This document shows, piece after piece, positions 33,581 through 41,339 of a stretch of 64,000 nt of DNA. How positions within the stretch are numbered: the stretch's first letter is position 1; every line of letters begins with the position of its first letter. The stretch is from CAWABB01 sp963780165 (lineage in GTDB: Bacteria > Bacteroidota > Ignavibacteria > UBA10030 > UBA6906): NCBI GenBank assembly GCA_963780165.1, contig CAWABB010000004.1:248001-312000 (forward strand). Reading direction: 5' to 3'. Under the pieces are notes generated by a model. The model searched no databases, had not been told where the DNA came from, and was given only the letters and a program-made list of their open reading frames with translations. The translations under genes and the position numbers were made by a program.

Positions 33581-34234
33581 ATGCGCAACCGGCTCGTACA
33601 GTTCGCGGGAGTCGCCCTGTTCGCGTTCGCGGCAGTGCAATGCACCACCGGCGTGGAGCCTTCCCCGGGACCCGGGACCATCCGGGTCATGATCAAGGGC
33701 GTCGAAACCGATACGATGATCGTGATCCAGAGCGATTCGTCCGAGTTCTCGCGGTGGGACCTCTTCGATCTCTACCTTTCGACGGGGAGGATCTATCAGG
33801 GCGATATCTACTCTACGATTTACAACAACCCGAGCGACGACCGCAAAGGTTCGGACACCGTCAATATCCTTGCGCGCGAATGGCTTGACGGATCGCCGAT
33901 TACCCCGCGGGATACGGCGCGCATCACGCCTCAGAACAGCAGGTGGATCAATCATGTCATATTCGAATCCTACGTGCCGCCCGGCAATTACGACCGGCTG
34001 TACTTCGCGCTGACGGCTACGGAAATGGAGATCTTTATCCCAAAGCACTATCTGAACCCTGTCCAGCTGCCTCCGGGGGTCGAGCCCGGGATGGGATTCG
34101 ACATCCCGTTCACGGTAGTGGAGGGCGGAGTGACGGAAGTCTTTCTTGAAATTTACCCGTACCAGTCCCTCTCGCGGTACAGAGACGCATTCTATTTTGA
34201 CCGCCAGATGGTGGTGAGCAATGTCACGTGGTGA
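33581..34234 (+). CDS. Lipoprotein of unknown function upstream of TonB receptor
   Basis: This is a 217-residue lipoprotein. The signal RLVQFAGVALFAFAAVQC ends with the lipobox Cys. The mature part is beta-rich (GTIRVMIKGVETDTMIVIQSDSSEF) and contains RWINHVIFESYVPPGNYDRLYFALTATEME, resembling DUF4382-like or carboxypeptidase-like surface domains, but I do not recognise a family firmly. ATG 33581 is chosen for the signal peptide; the frame is open upstream to 33500. It is the first of a compact group (two lipoproteins, TonB receptor, FN3-like protein, PorV-like protein), so it may be a surface part of that uptake system. Confidence 0.7.
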   Translation: MRNRLVQFAGVALFAFAAVQCTTGVEPSPGPGTIRVMIKGVETDTMIVIQSDSSEFSRWDLFDLYLSTGRIYQGDIYSTIYNNPSDDRKGSDTVNILAREWLDGSPITPRDTARITPQNSRWINHVIFESYVPPGNYDRLYFALTATEMEIFIPKHYLNPVQLPPGVEPGMGFDIPFTVVEGGVTEVFLEIYPYQSLSRYRDAFYFDRQMVVSNVTW

Positions 34235-34253
34235 CCGTGCAGTGAGACCTGCC

Positions 34254-35732
34254 ATGAACAGAGTGTTTCGACTTCTTCTGCCGGTGCTGGCGGCCGGGCT
34301 TCTGGCCCTGTCGTGCGATCGGCCCACGTCCCCTCCGAACGTCAACGGTCCGCCCGACACGCGTCTGGCGAACGTCCCGGCCGACAATGACACGTTGTTT
34401 GCGCTTGTGACGTTGAACTGGAGTGCGGGCGACTATGACGGCTTCATCACGAACTACCAGTACAGGTATTTCACGGAGCACCTCGCGCCAGGTTCGACGG
34501 CGCTGTGGCTGGCGTTTGACTCCACGGACTGGACGGACACCGTGGGTACCGGCGCCGTGATCGCTTTCAACTCCACGGAGGAGCTGAACAGGCAGCGTTT
34601 CCTCGTCCGTGCCTACGACAACGACGGGAACGTGGACCCCCAGCCTGCCGAGAAGATCATCTATACGCGCAGGATCGCCGCACCCGTCACGACGATTACC
34701 TATCCGCGCGACGGGATGACGATGCTTGTGGACGACGAGATTACCGACTGGTGGGAGGGTGTCCTGCTCACCTTCAAGGCCGTCGACATCTCCAAGGAGG
34801 GGAAGATCGAGGAGTATGCGTGGCAGGTGGACGGTGGTGCCTGGACGTGGCAGGAGGACACCTCGGTCTTTATCTCCCCGCATGAGTTTGCGGGAACGCT
34901 CAGCGGCCAGCATACGATCGTGGTGACTGCGAGGAACAACACCAATCTGGTGGATCCGAAGGGGGACACCGTACGCGTCAATCTCCTGAAGCCCTCGTTC
35001 ACGCAGAGCGTCTTCATCATCGACGAAACCGACGAGTTCAACAACCCCTTCATTACGCTCAGCATTAAGGATTCCGTCACAGACGCATTCTACGCCGAGG
35101 TGTTTCCGGGCGCAACCATGTGGGACTACAAACAGCGCGGTATGCCGCCGCGGGAAGTGCTGGCTGACTACCAGCTCGTGTTGTGGCATGCAGACGACGT
35201 TCCGGCATCCCGGCCGCACAAGATTTCTGACCCCGCGAACATCGAGATCCTGACCGACTACATGAAGGTCGGCGGGAAGTTCCTGATGAGCGGCTGGCGC
35301 ATCCTCAAGTCGTTCGCCTACTACAACAACTTCCCGTTTGCCTTCCAGCCGGGGACATTCGTCTACGACTATCTGCACATCCGCACGGTGAACGAGACGG
35401 ACATACTGGGCGACATGACCGGAGGGAAGGGCAAGACCGGAGACTTCACCAGTTTTGCGGTCGACTCCGCGCGCCTGGCGTTCTTCCCGTACGATGGCAA
35501 ACTTTCCCAGGTCAACATTATCACCACGATGGCCGGGTTCACCGATATTCTCTATTCCTATGTCAACGCGGACAACAGTCCGAACGTCTCATACCGCGGA
35601 AGGGCCATCGCGCTGCGGTACTACGGGACTGTCTACGACGCGGTCGTGCTCGGGTTCCCGATGTACTTCGTGAAGCGGGAGGATGCGAAGATCATGGCAC
35701 GTGAAATCCTCCAGAGTCTGCATGTTCAGTGA
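34254..35732 (+). CDS. Lipoprotein with N-terminal Ig-like and C-terminal GATase1-like regions
   Basis: This is a 492-residue lipoprotein (LLALSC lipobox). Residues 25-110 resemble fibronectin/Ig-like repeats (LVTLNWSAGDYDGFITNYQYRY, RQRFLVRAYDNDGNVDPQPA), followed by a second beta-region to about 250. From residue 260 on (FIIDETDEF, VLADYQLVLWHADDV, LTDYMKVGGKFLMSGWRIL) it looks like a Rossmann-type, glutamine-amidotransferase-like domain seen in FCB surface proteins; no catalytic triad could be assigned. It starts 19 bases after the preceding lipoprotein and ends ten bases before the TonB receptor start. The role is probably in substrate handling with that receptor. Confidence 0.72.
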   Translation: MNRVFRLLLPVLAAGLLALSCDRPTSPPNVNGPPDTRLANVPADNDTLFALVTLNWSAGDYDGFITNYQYRYFTEHLAPGSTALWLAFDSTDWTDTVGTGAVIAFNSTEELNRQRFLVRAYDNDGNVDPQPAEKIIYTRRIAAPVTTITYPRDGMTMLVDDEITDWWEGVLLTFKAVDISKEGKIEEYAWQVDGGAWTWQEDTSVFISPHEFAGTLSGQHTIVVTARNNTNLVDPKGDTVRVNLLKPSFTQSVFIIDETDEFNNPFITLSIKDSVTDAFYAEVFPGATMWDYKQRGMPPREVLADYQLVLWHADDVPASRPHKISDPANIEILTDYMKVGGKFLMSGWRILKSFAYYNNFPFAFQPGTFVYDYLHIRTVNETDILGDMTGGKGKTGDFTSFAVDSARLAFFPYDGKLSQVNIITTMAGFTDILYSYVNADNSPNVSYRGRAIALRYYGTVYDAVVLGFPMYFVKREDAKIMAREILQSLHVQ

Positions 35733-35742
35733 GGAGTGTGGT

Positions 35743-38529
35743 ATGCGCAAACTCATTCTTCGTGGACGCGACATTGCCTGGCTCGCCGGGGCGCTCGTAC
35801 TGCTGTGCGCCGCTCCGCTGTCAGCTCAGAATACGGGCAAGATTGCTGGGACCGTCAAGGACAAGCAAACCGGCGAGGCGCTGGTGGGCGCCAATGTCTC
35901 GGTGAAGGGGACGACCCTTGGAGCATCCTCGGACGTCGACGGACATTTCTTCATCCTCCGCGTTCCACCTGGAGTCCACGACGTGCAGGTCTCGTCGGTC
36001 GGGTACCAGTCCGTCACGGTCAAAGGGCTGAAGGTCCAGGTGGATCTGACGGCAGAATTGAACGTGAAGCTCGAGCCGACGGCCATCGAGGTCGAAGGGG
36101 TGACCGTGCTGGCGGAGCAGAAGATGGTGCAGAAAGACATCACCTCGACCCGGCGGACGGTCACGCAGGAAACCATGCGCGAGACCCCCGGGCTGGATGC
36201 CATGTCCGACGTGTTCAAGCTTCAGGCAGGGACATCGATGACAGCCGTGTCCACGCCCTTGCTGCTCGCGAATGGGACGCAGCTTCAGGTCCGGGATGAG
36301 AGCCTGCAGGACGTGCATATCCGCGGGGGCCGGGGAGGCGAGATTCTGTACATGGTGGACGGCATGCCGATGACGCATCCCATCTACGGCGGCAGAAGTG
36401 TCATGGACCTGAACCTTTCGGACGTGCAGAGCGTGGAGCTCCTGACCGGTGCGTTCAACGCCGAATACGGCCAGGCGCAGTCGGGGGTGGTGAATATCGT
36501 GACCCGGAGCGGCGGCGAGCGGTACTCGGGTGGGATCGAGTACAAGACCGACCGGCTCGGGTTCTTCGGCGATTCGTACAACACCGACTACGGTTCACTC
36601 TACATCGGTGGCCCAGAGCCCATCACGCAGGCACTCCTTCCTGCGCTCGGGCTCGATGTCGGACGGGGACTTTCGTTCTTCATATCGACGAACGCAAACC
36701 TGACAAACACCGAGTACGATAACGGACGGACCCGAGGAACGATTCCGTTCTTCCTGTGGGACATCACCGAGCGGCAGAGCAACACCACGAACTTCAACGC
36801 CAAGATCAACTGGGATATCACCGGCGAACACAAGTTCGCATTGAGCTATCACAACACGAGGATGAACTGGACCGGCTACGAGTGGCAGTGGATCTATTAT
36901 CCCGACCACCGGGCGGCGTGGCGGCGAAATAACACCTCGCTGATGGCCTCGTTCAACCACGTGCTGTCCAAGTCGACATACTATAACATCATGGCAGGGT
37001 ACCTGGGTGTGCAGTACAGCGGATCGCTCAATGGCATGGCGCCGCCGAATTTCTGGACTGCTGACTCCAGCGGCCAGCTCTCGCCCCTGTACGCGACTCC
37101 GGCCATCGATCCGAGCAACGGCTTCTTCGACGCGAACGGCGTCGAGTCGTACTGGCGCGACGACAAGACCGGCACATATACGCTCAAGGGAGATCTTACC
37201 TCGCAGGTCCATCCGGCGCATATGATCAAGACGGGCTTCGAACTTCAGTACAACGACATCAGCTACATCGATATCCAGGATGGCGGGACGAAGCTGTCCA
37301 ACTACGGACAGGGCATCGATTCGATCCCTCCGCCCGGGCCCTACCCTCAATTCGGCCAGAACAGGTGGGTGTTCGACGTCAAGCCGATCATCGGCTCGCT
37401 CTTCATCCAGGACAAATTCGAGCTGGAGTATCTCGTCATCAACGCCGGCGTGCGGGTCGACTATTTCGATCTCGGAAGCACGGTCATGGAGGAAGGGTGG
37501 CGCAACCGGTGGGAGCTTGCAACGGGCCTGAAAGCGGATTGGTCGCAGCGCAAGTTCAAATTCAGCCCGCGGTTCGGCGTGTCGTTCCCGATATCAGAGA
37601 TGACGGTGGTGTTCTTTTCGTACGGTCACTTCAACCAGCTCCCCGAGCTTCAGTTCTACTACCGGGATCCGTACAGCAGCACGTACACCGGGAATCCGGG
37701 GCTCACCTATGAGCAGACAATCCTGTACGAATTCGGGTTCACGCACCAATTGAGCGACTTCTGGGCCATCGACATCAAGAGTTACGGCAAAGACATCTCG
37801 GACCAGATTGGATCGACCACGGTGTACGGGGAGGCAGGAACGCCGATCGAACTGTACGACAACAAGGCCTACGGGCGGACGAGGGGCCTGGAGTTCGAGG
37901 TTGTGAAAAATTACTCGGGGCTGATCTCCGGCCGGGCAACGTACACCATCCAGTGGGCAAACGGGTACTCCTCGTCGGCGTTCGACGACTATGTCCGGTC
38001 GACGACCAATCTTCCGTACCCCATCCGCGAGCGCGCGCTGGACTGGGATGTCCGGAACCAGGTGATCGTCCAGGCGTCCCTGGGTGTCCCGCCGCGCATC
38101 CATCCCGAGGTGTTCGGGATCCCAATGCCGGACGACTGGAATCTGACGCTTCTCTACCGGTTCTCGACCGGCACGCCGTACACTCCGGGGCAGGCGACGC
38201 TCAACCCCGTGGAGCTGCAGAAACAGGAGAACACTGTGTACGGCCCCTCCACCATGTCGACCGACCTCAAGCTGGAGAAGGGGTTCATTATTGAAGGGGT
38301 TCGGCTGGCCTTCACACTCGACATCTTCAATCTCTTTGATCAGCGCAACGTCCAAACGACTCAAAGCAACGTGGGCTTCAACAGATGGACCGGGAAGCCA
38401 TACGTCTACGGCGACCAGGAGCAGCCGCAGAACAACCTGTACGATTACTATACGATGTACGCGTTGCGCGACCCGCGCGTATTCTCCACGGGACGCACGA
38501 CAAAGCTCGGTTTCAGGGTCGATTTCTGA
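35743..38529 (+). CDS. TonB-dependent receptor with carboxypeptidase-like N-terminal domain
   Basis: This is a 928-residue outer-membrane receptor. A signal peptide (ending CAAPLSAQ) is followed by a carboxypeptidase-D-like regulatory domain (GKIAGTVKDKQTGEALVGANVSVKGT through LNVKLEPTAIEV), then the plug (VHIRGGRGGEILYMVDGMPMTHP, GAFNAEYGQAQSGVVNIVTRSGG) and a beta-barrel ending GRTTKLGFRVDF with a C-terminal aromatic residue. GAGGAG precedes ATG 35743. No TonB box is obvious. It should import large glycan fragments or chelates using TonB energy. It is SusC-like in layout, but I see no SusD-like partner nearby; the two lipoproteins upstream take that position. Confidence 0.93.
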   Translation: MRKLILRGRDIAWLAGALVLLCAAPLSAQNTGKIAGTVKDKQTGEALVGANVSVKGTTLGASSDVDGHFFILRVPPGVHDVQVSSVGYQSVTVKGLKVQVDLTAELNVKLEPTAIEVEGVTVLAEQKMVQKDITSTRRTVTQETMRETPGLDAMSDVFKLQAGTSMTAVSTPLLLANGTQLQVRDESLQDVHIRGGRGGEILYMVDGMPMTHPIYGGRSVMDLNLSDVQSVELLTGAFNAEYGQAQSGVVNIVTRSGGERYSGGIEYKTDRLGFFGDSYNTDYGSLYIGGPEPITQALLPALGLDVGRGLSFFISTNANLTNTEYDNGRTRGTIPFFLWDITERQSNTTNFNAKINWDITGEHKFALSYHNTRMNWTGYEWQWIYYPDHRAAWRRNNTSLMASFNHVLSKSTYYNIMAGYLGVQYSGSLNGMAPPNFWTADSSGQLSPLYATPAIDPSNGFFDANGVESYWRDDKTGTYTLKGDLTSQVHPAHMIKTGFELQYNDISYIDIQDGGTKLSNYGQGIDSIPPPGPYPQFGQNRWVFDVKPIIGSLFIQDKFELEYLVINAGVRVDYFDLGSTVMEEGWRNRWELATGLKADWSQRKFKFSPRFGVSFPISEMTVVFFSYGHFNQLPELQFYYRDPYSSTYTGNPGLTYEQTILYEFGFTHQLSDFWAIDIKSYGKDISDQIGSTTVYGEAGTPIELYDNKAYGRTRGLEFEVVKNYSGLISGRATYTIQWANGYSSSAFDDYVRSTTNLPYPIRERALDWDVRNQVIVQASLGVPPRIHPEVFGIPMPDDWNLTLLYRFSTGTPYTPGQATLNPVELQKQENTVYGPSTMSTDLKLEKGFIIEGVRLAFTLDIFNLFDQRNVQTTQSNVGFNRWTGKPYVYGDQEQPQNNLYDYYTMYALRDPRVFSTGRTTKLGFRVDF

Positions 38530-38569
38530 TTTGGGTCATCGCCGGACGGACCACGAAGGAATGCACGCA

Positions 38570-40393
38570 ATGCTTGATCGAACAGTCACCCGACGAACAC
38601 CGACGCGATGCGCCGGCCTTGCGTCACGCCTGGCGTGCGGCGCCATGCTGGCGCTCGTCCTCAGTGGGGCGATCGATGTTCCCCTCTTTGCCCAGTACAC
38701 AAATCTGGACTGGCGGATGACCACGGCGGGGAAGATCCGACAGGTGATCACGAACATGGGGGCCATGGACAAGGCCCGCACCGATTTCCCCGGGTTGATC
38801 AACGCCGAGTTCCCGCCGGGCAGCGACGAAGAACATTTGTACCAGGGCGGATTCTGGGTGGGCGGCATCACTCCCACGGGCGATACGCTCGTGTCCATGA
38901 CGCAAGCGCACTTCACGCCGCATGAGTTCTACCCCTCAGCGGCGTCCTGGGATACGATCTGGACCGGCTCCAAGGGCGACACCCTTCAGATTCCGTACTG
39001 GCCGAACTATGAATGCATATCCGACCAGGATTTCGTGTGCCGGTATAGCGACGATAACCTCCTGAATATCGACGACCATACGCCGATGCACCTGGACGTG
39101 GTCCAGACGGTCTACTCCTGGAGTTCCGGCCAGCTGGACGAATTCCTTCTCTACAAGTACTACGTCACGGCCAAGCAGTTCCCGATCTCGAATGCCTACC
39201 TCGGATTCTGGATGCACAGCGCGATCGGGAACGTCGGGGCGTCGGACAACTTCATCGACGAGTACACGCACTACTACCCGCAGTACCACATGGCTCTTGC
39301 CGAGGATTCGCCCGGGTGGACTGATGGGACGGCGATCAGCCCTGTCGGCTTCAGCGTTCTGGCCCCCGTGGCCGGCGTCGAGAAGTGGTCATTCAAGTAT
39401 TATGAGCACGAGGAGTTGCCAAGCCGCGATCCGGCATGCTACAGGGAAATGGCGAGCGGCACGATCATGCCTGACCGCATCGAGCGCGCGCGCGCGCACA
39501 TCATTTTCGCGTTCGGGCCGTTTTCCCTTGGCGTCGGGGATACGCTCGTCGTCGAGATGGGTGAGGTGTTCGGGTTCGGGTTGAAGGATGCCCTGGCCAA
39601 CGCGGACTACCTGAATTTCCTGAAGAGCAAGAACTTCCGCGTTCCGGCGCCCCCTCCCAAGCCGCCGTTGAAAGTGACGACAACGAGCCACGAAGTCAAC
39701 CTCGACTGGACGCCGCAGCCTGGCGGCTCCAATCCTGAGACGTATACGGACGCCAACCGGGGCGACACCGTCACGCATCCGTTTGAAGGGTACCGTGTCT
39801 ACCGAAGCACGAAGAGCTCTGACGGGCCGTGGACGCTGCTTGCGGAGTACGATGTCCCCGGAAACGGTTACGGGTACGAGACCGGCCTGAACTACACGTA
39901 CAAGGACCCGGGCCTGCTGAACAACGTCGAGTACTATTATACGGTGACATCGTTCTCCCTCCCGGACGAAGTCATCCACTTCCCGTCGCAGGAATCCGGA
40001 CTCTCGGCCAACGTGAAGGAGGTCGTCCCTGGAACTTCTCCGCCCGCGACGGTGGGCGAGGTAGCTGCGGTACCCAACCCGTACCGGGGGGATATCCCCT
40101 ACAGCTCCTACAATCCGCCCTGGGAACGCCCCACAGGGGATCGCCCCTGGTGGATGGAGCAGGACCGCCGGATCCAGTTCATCAATCTTCCGGAGCTGTG
40201 CGAGATCAAGATTTATTCGCTTGCCGGCGACCTGGTGAACACGCTGCAGCACAACGACCCTTCTCGAGGGTACGAGGACTGGAATCTGACGTCGTCCGTG
40301 GGGCAGGCGATCTCCAGCGGGCTGTATTTGTTCACCGTGGAAGACAAGAAGAACGGCAATGTGCAGGTCGGCAAATTTGTGATCATCAAGTAG
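38570..40393 (+). CDS. Exported surface protein with fibronectin-like domain and T9SS-like C-terminus
   Basis: This is a 607-residue protein. Its signal ends at SGAIDVPLFAQ. The body (residues 50-360) is a beta-rich domain of a type common in FCB genomes next to TonB receptors (EHLYQGGFWVGGITPTGDT, YECISDQDFVCRYSD, LDVVQTVYSWSSGQLDEFLLYKY). Around residues 370-470 there is a fibronectin type III-like domain (HEVNLDWTPQPGG, YRVYRSTKSSDGPW, YYYTVTSFS). The C-terminal 75 residues (RIQFINLPELCEIKIYSLAG to VGKFVIIK) resemble a T9SS sorting fold although the NPFNP signature is absent. ATG 38570 has AAGGA nine bases upstream. Role unknown, probably surface glycan binding. Confidence 0.78.
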   Translation: MLDRTVTRRTPTRCAGLASRLACGAMLALVLSGAIDVPLFAQYTNLDWRMTTAGKIRQVITNMGAMDKARTDFPGLINAEFPPGSDEEHLYQGGFWVGGITPTGDTLVSMTQAHFTPHEFYPSAASWDTIWTGSKGDTLQIPYWPNYECISDQDFVCRYSDDNLLNIDDHTPMHLDVVQTVYSWSSGQLDEFLLYKYYVTAKQFPISNAYLGFWMHSAIGNVGASDNFIDEYTHYYPQYHMALAEDSPGWTDGTAISPVGFSVLAPVAGVEKWSFKYYEHEELPSRDPACYREMASGTIMPDRIERARAHIIFAFGPFSLGVGDTLVVEMGEVFGFGLKDALANADYLNFLKSKNFRVPAPPPKPPLKVTTTSHEVNLDWTPQPGGSNPETYTDANRGDTVTHPFEGYRVYRSTKSSDGPWTLLAEYDVPGNGYGYETGLNYTYKDPGLLNNVEYYYTVTSFSLPDEVIHFPSQESGLSANVKEVVPGTSPPATVGEVAAVPNPYRGDIPYSSYNPPWERPTGDRPWWMEQDRRIQFINLPELCEIKIYSLAGDLVNTLQHNDPSRGYEDWNLTSSVGQAISSGLYLFTVEDKKNGNVQVGKFVIIK

Positions 40394-40415
40394 CGCGGCA
40401 TTGCGAAGGTGACGC

Positions 40416-41339
40416 ATGAAGACCAAGACGTGGATAGCACTGGTGGTGCTCCTTCCCGGGATCGCGGCGGCTCAGTACAACCGTCCGGGCAGCACTGACG
40501 CACAGTTTCTGAAGCTGGGGGTGAGCGCCCGCGGTGCAGGTATGAGCGATGCCTACCTTGCCGTGGCGAACGGCGCCGAGGCGACGTACTACAACCCGGC
40601 GGTGCTGCCGTGGCTGGAACGGACCGACGTCGTGTTCACCCACACCGAATGGTTCGCGGGGGTCAAGCACGAGTTTGCCGCGGTCGCCATGTCGTTCGGC
40701 GATATTGGCGCCTTCGGCCTCTCGGTGACAGCACTGTATACCGACGAGATGAAGGTCAGGACGCCGCTGCAGCCCGAAGGGACGGGAGAGACGTTCTACG
40801 TCGGCAACTACCGGTTCGGCCTGAGCTATGCGCGCTTCCTGACCGACCGCGTGACGATCGGGGCAACAGTCAGCTACATCAACATGAAGCTGTACAGCGA
40901 CTTCACGGCTGACGCCTTCTCCGCTGATATTGCTGTCATGTACCGCTCTGACTTCCGAGGCTTCCGGTTCGCGCTTGAGATCGCCAACTTCGGGTCGAAC
41001 GTCAAGTACGTCAATGAGTCGTACCCCCTCCCGACGAACTTCCAGTTCGGTCTTGCGATGAACGCGATCGAATGGGACGATCACATCCTTCTGGTGAGCG
41101 CCGCAGCGATCAAGCCGAACGAGGGCGAGCCGCTTGCTCAGATTGGCGGAGAGTACGCATTCCAGAATCTCCTGTTTCTCCGAGGCGGCTACCGCTTCAA
41201 TTACTCCGCGGCAACATACTCTGTCGGAGCCGGCGTTGCGCTGGACATCAGTGGCTTCGGGGTCCGGATGGATTATGCCTACAACGACTACCAGACCCTG
41301 GGAGGAAGTCATCGCATCGGGATCGGGCTTTCGTTCTGA
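40416..41339 (+). CDS. PorV/PorQ-family outer-membrane beta-barrel protein
   Basis: This is a 307-residue barrel protein with a signal peptide (KTKTWIALVVLLPGIAAAQ). The sequence FLKLGVSARGAGMSDAYLAVANGAEATYYNPAVLPW is the family hallmark of PorV/PorQ and FadL-like barrels; the last strand ends HRIGIGLSF with a C-terminal Phe. GAAGGTG precedes the start. PorV shuttles or anchors T9SS cargo at the outer membrane; genes of this family beside TonB receptors probably have a cargo-specific role. It lies 22 bases after the FN3-like gene, and the next glycosidase probably overlaps its 3' end. Confidence 0.88.
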   Translation: MKTKTWIALVVLLPGIAAAQYNRPGSTDAQFLKLGVSARGAGMSDAYLAVANGAEATYYNPAVLPWLERTDVVFTHTEWFAGVKHEFAAVAMSFGDIGAFGLSVTALYTDEMKVRTPLQPEGTGETFYVGNYRFGLSYARFLTDRVTIGATVSYINMKLYSDFTADAFSADIAVMYRSDFRGFRFALEIANFGSNVKYVNESYPLPTNFQFGLAMNAIEWDDHILLVSAAAIKPNEGEPLAQIGGEYAFQNLLFLRGGYRFNYSAATYSVGAGVALDISGFGVRMDYAYNDYQTLGGSHRIGIGLSF

